A stretch of DNA of 6,745 nt from Chloroflexota bacterium (GTDB lineage: Bacteria > Chloroflexota > Dehalococcoidia > Lucifugimonadales > CATQGZ01), in assembly GCA_027624995.1 (NCBI GenBank), contig JAQBTI010000122.1, positions 1-6,745 on the forward strand, written 5' to 3'. Under the pieces are notes generated by a model. That model was given only the letters and a program-made list of their open reading frames with translations. It ran no database searches and was not told the DNA's origin. Shown here piece by piece: positions 1-6,700 of the stretch (positions are counted from its first letter, which is position 1; each line of letters begins with the position of its first letter). The position numbers and the translations under genes are program-made.

Positions 1-1188
1 CCCGGGGATTCGACCCAGGAACAGACAGAGGACCTTCTGAACGAGTTCGAGCGAAGGAGCGACAATTTCCGTTACCGCTTCATCGACCCCGAGCTAAATC
101 GGTCGCTGGCGGTCCAGTACAACGTGACCCAGTACCCCGCCATTGTCTTCGAGGAGATGACCGATGGCACCCGCCAGGGCATCCTGCAGTTCAACGAACA
201 GAACTTCGTAACAGGAATTCTGGTGGCCACCGGGATCGATCAGAAGAGGGTCGTGTACCTAACGGGACACGACGAACCAGGTATCACACGCGACCCGATC
301 GGGGGCGGGATTCAGGACGACGGGTTCGACTTCGTGTTCGAAGGGCTCCGGCGGGATAACTACCGGGTGGACGCCCTGAATCTCCAACAGTTCCAAGTTG
401 TGCCGCAGGACGTGGCCGTCCTGCTGATCGCCGGGCCGAGGCAGGACCTAACGTCTGACGAGGCCGCCGCTTTGACCGAGTATCTCGAGCGAGGCGGCAA
501 TGTCGTAGCGCTGTTCGATCCGGACCCGCCTCAGTCATTCGTGGATCTGCTCACCCCCTGGGGCGCTACAGTGGCCAAGGAGAGTGTGGCCGACGCAGTT
601 AGCAACGTTGCCGGCGAGGCCCTGACCCCACTCGTTCAAGATGCCAACGCCCAGTTTGTCTCGTCCGCCAACCTGGGGATCACCGACCAGATCGATGTGG
701 TCTTTTTCCCGGACGCGACGGCGATATCTTCGGTTCGAGACCCGGTGGACATGCCCGCTCACACCAGGTTCGCCGCTCTGGCAAGGTCGACGCCCGCCAG
801 CTGGCTCGAGAGCGACCCGGAGAACGTGCGCTTCGATCCTGAGAGCGAGCCGCTGGGGCCGTTCGCCGTAGTCGCGGTTCTCGAGTCCCAGGGCACAATG
901 GACAACCCGAACTTCACGGTCCCCGCAACAAGGTTCATCATTTTCGGGGACTCGGACTTCGCCCGCAACAGGTTCTTTTTCAGTAACGACAACGCCGACT
1001 TTCTGCTCAACTCTGTCAACTGGTTGGCCGAGGACTTCGATCTGATATCGATCCGTCCAAAGGTATTCCCGCTCAGAGAGTTGATCGTCAACACCCGGGA
1101 ACGAGACTTCATCAAGTGGTCAAGCTGGTTCTTTCCACCTTTAGTGATGATACTTCTGGGTGCGTATGTGTGGTGGAGAAGACGCTGA
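1..1188 (+). CDS. GldG-family ABC transporter auxiliary protein (5' partial)
   Basis: Frame 1 is open from the first base, so the gene starts left of the window; the GTG at 124 is internal. The visible 395 residues match the GldG/ABC-transporter auxiliary family. They show an N-terminal stretch with FIDPELN (about residues 33-39), the family hallmark YLTGHDEP (about 86-93), and a Rossmann-like region with VLLIAGPRQDLT and GGNVVALFDPD. Next come FGDSDFARNRF and NSVNWLAED near the C-terminus, then a single membrane segment (about 373-392) ending in a WWRRR positive tail. Family members usually also have an N-terminal membrane segment, which would be in the missing part. GldG is known from the Bacteroidota gliding machinery, where it works with the ABC proteins GldA and GldF, but homologues are common in non-gliding bacteria with unknown substrates. 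The DUF4340 gene 15 nt downstream fits the usual operon order. The family call is firm; the transported substrate and any gliding role are unsupported. Confidence 0.88.
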   Translation, partial: PGDSTQEQTEDLLNEFERRSDNFRYRFIDPELNRSLAVQYNVTQYPAIVFEEMTDGTRQGILQFNEQNFVTGILVATGIDQKRVVYLTGHDEPGITRDPIGGGIQDDGFDFVFEGLRRDNYRVDALNLQQFQVVPQDVAVLLIAGPRQDLTSDEAAALTEYLERGGNVVALFDPDPPQSFVDLLTPWGATVAKESVADAVSNVAGEALTPLVQDANAQFVSSANLGITDQIDVVFFPDATAISSVRDPVDMPAHTRFAALARSTPASWLESDPENVRFDPESEPLGPFAVVAVLESQGTMDNPNFTVPATRFIIFGDSDFARNRFFFSNDNADFLLNSVNWLAEDFDLISIRPKVFPLRELIVNTRERDFIKWSSWFFPPLVMILLGAYVWWRRR

Positions 1189-1203
1189 GGCGGGGGTCGT
1201 AGT

Positions 1204-2271
1204 ATGAACCTGAAGGTAACAGCTGGCCTGGTGGTGGTCGCCCTGGTCGTGGGCTGGGTTGCCTACATAAACCCGTTCGCGAGCGACGAAGAGGTGGCGG
1301 AAGAGGCGCCCTGGTTCTACCAGGTCGAGATGGACGACATCGTCGATATCCAGATCACGCACAGGGACGATTCCGTCGGATTTTTCCGTACCGATCAGAA
1401 CTGGTGGTCGTTCAAGGACCCGGTCGATGTACCGCCATCGCTGTTCCGGTGGGGCGGCATCGTGCTCCTCCTCAGTGGACCGCAAACGCGCCGGGACCTC
1501 TCGGCCACAGCGACCAAGATTGAAGACCCGGCGGAATATGGCCTGGACGATCCGCAGACGGTCGTGGATATCGGCCTCAGGGGCGGTCGCCTCCTGCAGT
1601 TCCGGCTGGGCGAGAAGACGACAGACGGCGAGCAGTACTATGCCCAGGTCGAAGGGTTCGACGATCTCTTCCTGATCGTATCGGACTGGGGCGATGTCAT
1701 CTCCAGGATCGCCCAAGACCCGCCGATTCCCAAGTGGTACCCTAAGCGCGATATCTCGGAACTGATGGCTTTCAACGTCGTCTACGATAATCCCGCGAGT
1801 GCTGACACGCCTGCGGTCCTTTTCAGGCCCGCGGAGGATGGCAGCGGTTGGACCGTTCGTGATCTGCAGGACAAGGACGGCGAACCGACCCCTGTCGATG
1901 CAGAGCGATGGAGTCAAATCGTACCGTTGCTCAGCGGGCCTCCCGGAGTCACCGTTGAGGGACCGCTGGTGGAGGGAGGCGACTTCAGTCCGTGGGGCAT
2001 CGACGAGGAGTCCAGAGCGTTTGAGTTCCGGTTCCTGGGCGTGACGGACAGCGGTACAGAGTTCATGGACGGCTACCTGCTCAGAATCGGCGACAAGTCT
2101 CCGGACGGGCGCTGGTACTACGCAAAGCCCGAGGATCCGGTCAGGCCCGAGAACAACCAGGAGTACCGTCTGCCCGTGCTGTTGCTGGACGCCAAGTGGA
2201 CGGAGGACCTGCTGGACCTCGCCGTCAACGCACCGATTGCCCAGGATGCGGAGCCCTCGCAGAACAACTAA
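1204..2271 (+). CDS. DUF4340 domain-containing membrane-anchored protein
   Basis: This is a complete 355-residue protein starting at ATG 1204, 15 nt after the GldG-like stop. The ribosome site is weak: only a G-rich stretch at 1189-1196 precedes it. Residues 4-22 form one hydrophobic membrane helix with no clear signal-peptidase site, so the rest is probably extracytoplasmic and membrane-tethered. The body resembles DUF4340, a family often encoded directly after GldG-type genes. The signature pattern is YGLDDPQ (112-118), RLGEKTTDGEQYYAQ (134-148) and a following hydrophobic strand ending in a tryptophan. The protein contains two similar halves: LLSGP at 89-93 and 242-246, YGLDD/WGIDE at 112 and 264, and RLGEKTTDG/RIGDKSPDG at 134 and 294. 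No enzymatic motif is visible. It is presumably a structural or accessory component of the same ABC-type complex. That role is inferred from position; the biochemical function is unknown. Confidence 0.85.
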   Translation: MNLKVTAGLVVVALVVGWVAYINPFASDEEVAEEAPWFYQVEMDDIVDIQITHRDDSVGFFRTDQNWWSFKDPVDVPPSLFRWGGIVLLLSGPQTRRDLSATATKIEDPAEYGLDDPQTVVDIGLRGGRLLQFRLGEKTTDGEQYYAQVEGFDDLFLIVSDWGDVISRIAQDPPIPKWYPKRDISELMAFNVVYDNPASADTPAVLFRPAEDGSGWTVRDLQDKDGEPTPVDAERWSQIVPLLSGPPGVTVEGPLVEGGDFSPWGIDEESRAFEFRFLGVTDSGTEFMDGYLLRIGDKSPDGRWYYAKPEDPVRPENNQEYRLPVLLLDAKWTEDLLDLAVNAPIAQDAEPSQNN

Positions 2272-2368
2272 AGAGCAGTCAAGTCTCCGACCCTCGGCTG
2301 TCCGGCCATGATCTGGATGTCATGTCCTCGTCCCACTCCCACGTCGATCCGCTTCCGCCGCCGCCCCG

Positions 2369-2377
2369 TGCTATGAT
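2369..2377 (+). promoter_or_regulatory. Candidate extended -10 promoter for cinA
   Basis: The nonamer TGCTATGAT matches the extended -10 consensus TGnTATAAT at all but one specified position. It lies in the 138-nt spacer between the DUF4340 stop and cinA. It would place transcription start near 2384, leaving a 5' leader of about 26 nt that includes the ribosome site. No good -35 hexamer is visible at 16-18 nt upstream, which is tolerable for an extended -10 element. The rest of the spacer (2272-2368) shows no further feature that I can support. Confidence 0.45.
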
Positions 2378-2397
2378 CACCGCGTTTGAATTCTACC

Positions 2398-2405
2398 GGG
2401 GGAAG
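2398..2405 (+). promoter_or_regulatory. Ribosome binding site deciding the cinA TTG start
   Basis: The purine run GGGGGAAG ends 4 nt before the TTG at 2410. The spacing is slightly short but acceptable. It lies inside the longer reading that would begin at the TTG at 2386, which has no comparable purine run in front of it. The protein from 2410 begins with the expected CinA N-terminus (MNAEIIAIGTELL). Confidence 0.6.
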
Positions 2406-2409
2406 CCCT

Positions 2410-3648
2410 TTGAACGCAGAGATCATTGCCATCGGGACTGAGCTCCTTATGGGCGAGCTGGTCGATACGAACTCAGCCTTTCTGGCGACCGAGCTCGGGA
2501 AGCTGGGCATCAGGGTCGGCTGGATGTCAAAGGTCGGAGACGACCTGGATCGGTTGGCAGAGACGATCGAACGGTCGTGGAGTCGATCTGACATCACCAT
2601 CACTTCGGGTGGCCTGGGCCCCACATCGGACGACCTCACCCGTGAGTCCATCGCCGTCGTAATGGGCGAGACGATGGAGGTCCAACCCGATCTCCTGGAG
2701 CACCTGGAGAGCATCTTTGCTGGGCGTGGCGCGCCCATGCCCGCGACGAACATCAAGCAGGCAACGCTTATCCCTTCGGCTGAGACCGTTCCGAACACGA
2801 TGGGCACGGCCCCCGGTTGGTGGGTGGAGCGCGAAGGCCGGGTCATTATCGCCATGCCGGGCCCGCCTCGCGAGGTGCAGCAGATGTGGTCGGGAGAGGT
2901 CGCGGCAAGGCTCAGGGCAATGGTCCCGGATGTCACCATCGTGACACGAACGCTGAAGACGTTCGGGATCAGCGAGGGTGGGCTCGACGAGATGCTGTCT
3001 CCCCTGTTCGGGCCGGAGAACCCATCCCTTGGGATCTACGCGAAGCCGGACGGCATCCATCTTCGAGCCATCGCCACGTCGCCCACCGAGCAAGAGGCAC
3101 GTGCGCTGATCGAGCCCGTCGAGGCGCATATCCGCAACATCGTCGGCGACTCGATTTGGGGGGTCGACGACGAGACGCCCGAGTCTCAGGTTGTGTCGCT
3201 GTTGATGGAAAGGGGCCTCACTTTGGCCTCCATGGAGTCGCTGACGGCCGGTCTGCTGGCCGGACGGCTTGCCGACGCGACGTCCGGCGACCGTGTACTG
3301 AAGGGGAGTCTCGTCGTCCTAGACTCTGGCCAGCTCGAGGACCAGGGCGTTGACGGTGAGGCGTTGCGAATGCACGGGCCAATCAGTGCAGAAGCGGCCG
3401 AGGCGATGGCTTCGGCGGCTAGGGACAGGTTCGGGGCCGACGTCGGGGTGGGCGTAACCGGCGTGTCGGACGGCGCAACGGGGTCCGGGAACCCTCCCGG
3501 CACGGCGTACATGGGATTCGCCGTCGGCGACCGTACCTTTTCGTCGTCGGGCACCTACCCTACCCATCCATCGAGAGTCCGCGCCCGTGCGGTGACGCAG
3601 GTTCTGCTTGAGCTGGCGCGGGTGCTGAGGGCGTCAGCCCTGCAATAA
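2410..3648 (+). CDS. cinA: CinA-family protein (competence/damage-inducible protein A)
   Basis: This is a full-length two-domain CinA-like protein of 412 residues from the TTG start at 2410, close to the family's usual length. Residues 3-170 are the molybdopterin-binding-like (MoCF) domain: EIIAIGTELLMGE (4-16), DTN (19-21), the nearly canonical SGGLGPTSDDLT (66-77) and MPGPP (149-153). Residues 170-250 form the linking middle domain. Residues 257-408 are the CinA C-terminal domain, related to NMN amidohydrolase PncC. Characterised CinA proteins hydrolyse ADP-ribose (N-terminal domain) and deamidate NMN (C-terminal domain), linking them to pyridine nucleotide salvage. Here the C-terminal motif is MESLTAG (275-281) where AESCTGG is usual. 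Leucine 304 occupies the usual tyrosine site, the nearby lysine seems absent, and TGVSDG (350-355) replaces TGIAGP. NMN amidase activity is therefore doubtful, while the N-terminal domain looks intact. Its own promoter and 138-nt spacer suggest independent transcription. Competence involvement is historical naming and is not supported here. Confidence 0.93.
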   Translation: MNAEIIAIGTELLMGELVDTNSAFLATELGKLGIRVGWMSKVGDDLDRLAETIERSWSRSDITITSGGLGPTSDDLTRESIAVVMGETMEVQPDLLEHLESIFAGRGAPMPATNIKQATLIPSAETVPNTMGTAPGWWVEREGRVIIAMPGPPREVQQMWSGEVAARLRAMVPDVTIVTRTLKTFGISEGGLDEMLSPLFGPENPSLGIYAKPDGIHLRAIATSPTEQEARALIEPVEAHIRNIVGDSIWGVDDETPESQVVSLLMERGLTLASMESLTAGLLAGRLADATSGDRVLKGSLVVLDSGQLEDQGVDGEALRMHGPISAEAAEAMASAARDRFGADVGVGVTGVSDGATGSGNPPGTAYMGFAVGDRTFSSSGTYPTHPSRVRARAVTQVLLELARVLRASALQ

Positions 3649-3673
3649 ATGGGGTTAGGGGCATCACCTCAAT

Positions 3674-3692
3674 CCTCTCCCGCCGGGGGAGG
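3674..3692. terminator. GC-rich hairpin between convergent genes (possible bidirectional terminator or dispersed palindrome)
   Basis: CCTCTCCC (3674-3681) pairs with GGGGGAGG (3685-3692) around a GCC loop, giving an 8-bp stem with one G-T pair. It lies 25 nt after the cinA stop and 10 nt after the stop of the minus-strand gene, which is the expected position for a terminator serving both. Neither strand has a T-tract after the stem, so a classical intrinsic terminator is not proven. An alternative 6-bp pairing of CACCTC (3665-3670) with GAGGTG (3689-3694) competes with this stem. From general knowledge, CCTCTCCC-loop-GGGAGAGG palindromes are dispersed intergenically in many GC-rich genomes, and this may be one. 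Confidence 0.4.
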
Positions 3693-3702
3693 TGGCCTTG
3701 GC

Positions 3703-6700
3703 CTACATCGTCAGGCGGCGGTAGAGTTGCAGGAGTCTCTCGGGAAGCGTGGTGATATCGTCGAGGACTTCGTAGCCGATGTCCTCGCACATCGTCTTGA
3801 GGTAGTCGTGGCCGTTCTTGTCGACGGTTAGGCAGAAGGCGTTGATGCCCTGGTAGCGGGCTTCATCCAGCGCCATCTTGGTATCGTGGACTGCATACTC
3901 CTTCTCGACGCCCTCCCTGCTATAGCCACGGTCCTGGGGCCGTCCATCGCTTATCAGGAAAAGCAGCTTTGTCTTGGCGTCCTGCGCGGCCAGCTTAGAC
4001 GTGGTGTGGCGGATCGCCGGGCCCATGCGGGTGGCATGGAGTGGAGCAATCCGATCGATACGCTTCTTGACCCGGTCTGAGAAGTTCTCGTCGAGGTCCT
4101 TGATCGTATAGAACTCCACGTTCTCGCGGCCGTATCCGGAGAACCCGTAGATGCCGTACATGTCGCCGATGGCCTCGATCGCGTGGATCAGTAGGACGAT
4201 AGCCTCTTTTTCGACATCGATAATCCGCTTATACGTCCGCTTTATAGCCTCGCCCCGGCGGGTCCTGAGCCAGACCATGTACTCCACCGGGTCGTCTGGC
4301 GCGTCCCAGTCCTCAGGCGCGCGTTTGCCCTCGTCGATGGCTTCAGCCGTCGACGCGCTTGTATCCAGAAGGAAGGCAACCGAGACATCCCGTTGGACCT
4401 TATTTCGCCGCCAATAGAGCTTTTCGCTGGGGCTGACTCCCGTCCTGATATCGACCATCGCCTCAACGACGTCATCAATGTCAATCTCGTCGCCATCCTC
4501 TAATTTGCGGACCTTCCGAAACGTCTCCGGGACCATCATCTCGAACTGGCGGCGGACCTTATTTACCACGGTGCCGTAGCTGTGCAGGGTCGAGGCATAA
4601 AAGGCCGGGTCGCCCTCGACCATCACCTTCTGCTTGACGATGCACCAGCGAGGCTTATAGTCCTCGGCCCTGAAGTCCCATTCGTCATAGACGAAGGTCT
4701 GCGGCTCGCTCGCCTCTAGTGAGCCGCCGTCTTCATCGACGTGGACGAGCGGGCCCTGGCCCGACTGAGCCGCGTCAGGCAGGTTTGCTCCCGCCTCCTC
4801 CAGCAGATTGTTGGCGACGCCGCTAGCGTTCTGCACCTCGCCCTGAACGGCCTCCAGGTCCAGCTCAGCGCTGTTCTTGAGGAGCTCCTCCAACGCCTCC
4901 TGCGAGATCGGCTCAGCTCCCTCCTGGCCTGCCTGCCCGTCCTGCATCCTGAGCTGCGCAAGAAGCTGTACCAGCTCTGGCTTAAATTCGCCTCTGAATC
5001 CGACCTCCTGAGAGGAGTCGAACTGCTCCTCTTCGCCGGGCCGGAACTCCAGGTCCATACCCTGGGCCATCTGCTCAAGCATCTGTTCCATGCCTTCGGG
5101 TTCTTCATACTCCTCTTCGTTCTCATCCACATCGACGTCTTCCCAATCCTCTTGCGGGAGCTTCTCGTTGGGAATGCGGGAGACGAGCGCATAGATGCGG
5201 AGAGTGGCCTCGGCGACATCCTGAACGGAGGCATGGGGGGAGAGTACTCGCTTGGCGATTCGGGCTATCCGGCGCGCCTCCCGGGCGTACTGCTTTGGAG
5301 CGGGCAGGCCGCGATACTGTTGAAGACTCAGCCGCACCAGGAACTCGACCATGGCCTCGCGGGCGGGCAGCTCTTTGATGTTGGGGCGGTCGGACAAGGA
5401 GTCGAGCTGGACGCGAGCGTAGGGGGACCGGATGCCCCGGTACTCTGCCTTCACGCGAGAGTCCAAACGCCCGTCCTCGACAACGGTGAAGATGTCCAGA
5501 GCAAGCTTCCTGTCCTCAAACAGATCGAAAAAGCGTTGGGTGTCTGTGGTAGGCTTCGCCTCCGGCGCCGCTGGCTGACCGTTCGTCGCGCCTGCGAGTA
5601 GCCCTCTCCTCCGGGTCTCGACGACGTGCCTGGCGTCGTCGAAGAGCTGCGACGGCGTTTCGAAGTCGAACATAAAGCTGCCGAACTCCATGTGGGCAAC
5701 CTGGTGCGTAGACACCACCTTGAGCCATGAGAAGTTCTCAGCCTTCGTGAGGTAGCGGTCAATTACCGATGGTACGTAGACGGTCGAACCCTCGGTGGAG
5801 GGCGACTCGCTGGAGACCCAACCTATATGTTTGTCCACTAGGTCTGCGCTGACTGCCAGCTTGACGTGAGCGCCGGCGAGGCCCCGGCAGTACATCTCCA
5901 TCACGTCCTTGATACGTTCGAACTCGACACCGGAGGAGATGGCCTCCAGGGCCTTCTCGGCCCGTGCCGACTCCAACTTGAAGTAGGCGATACCGCCATC
6001 GGCGTTCTGTTCGAGGGTGCGCATACCCTCGTCGAACCATGCTTGGAGCTGGCTGGGGCTGATTCGCTCCAGCACGAGCGGAGAGGCTTTGACGAACTCA
6101 GGGACGGCGGCCGGGGAGACCGCGACGAGCGACTCGGCCAGGGACAGGATCCCTGCGTGGCGGTCGCGCTCAACCCGGGCGAGCGACTGTGCCATTTCAA
6201 GCATCAGCGTGGGCACGTTGGTCCCGCCCATCTTCACGAGCCGCTCGGAGAGCCTCAGGAAGCGCATCCGCTGGTCGGGGCCGATCCTGGGCAGCGCCTT
6301 GGCGCCGGCGTCGAAGAATGTCTTTACCTCACGCCATCCTGTCTCCACGAGTGTCGACGCGAGGCCGATGAATGCGTCCTTGTCCTCGCCCATCAGCGGA
6401 AAGATCTGTTGCCCCAGGGCCAGGCATTCGGACGACAGGTCGTAGGAGCGATGCGACAGCGCGTCAAGGAACAAGACGAACCTTTCGAGCTGCGGGAAGG
6501 TTAGACTTTCGACGAGGTCGGGACTCGCCGCGAAGAAGCGGCAAGTCAGTGTGCTTGACTTCCAGGTCCCCTTGTAGAGGCTGCGTCCGAGGTTGGCCCA
6601 GCTCTCGATATGCCGAGAGCGGAGCTTACCCATCGTACCGGGGCTGGCTTCGAAGAAGGCGGTCGCCAGGGTCGGCGACTCCTCACACAACGAGCTTCCG

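Noticed and set aside
124..1188. Start of the GldG-like gene at GTG 124
   Set aside because: The same frame is open to the first base, and the upstream codons encode family-like sequence (FIDPELN), so 124 is internal.
1141..1917. 258-codon minus-strand open frame opposite the DUF4340 gene
   Set aside because: It resembles no family I recognise and overlaps a well-supported gene; long antisense frames are expected in GC-rich DNA.
2307..2324. CATGA...TCATG inverted repeat after the DUF4340 gene as a terminator
   Set aside because: The stem is only 5 bp with an 8-nt loop and no T-tract, which is too weak to distinguish from chance.
2386..2409. Longer CinA start at TTG 2386
   Set aside because: It adds eight residues not expected in the family and places the ribosome site inside the coding region; the TTG at 2410 gives the standard CinA N-terminus.
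2268..2939. 223-codon minus-strand open frame opposite cinA
   Set aside because: It is antisense to the conserved CinA N-terminal domain and has no recognisable domain or ribosome site.
3649..3831. 60-codon plus-strand open frame starting right after cinA
   Set aside because: It runs through the hairpin and antisense into the VWA gene, with no family match or ribosome site.
4741..5601. 286-codon plus-strand open frame, leucine-rich, within the VWA gene
   Set aside because: It is the complement of acidic and glutamine-rich codons of the real gene (GAG and CAG read as CTC and CTG), which explains its leucine-rich, membrane-like look.
5866..6504. 212-codon plus-strand open frame opposite the repeat region
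   Set aside because: It is antisense to the repeat-bearing coding region, has a composition typical of a shadow frame and shows no domain.
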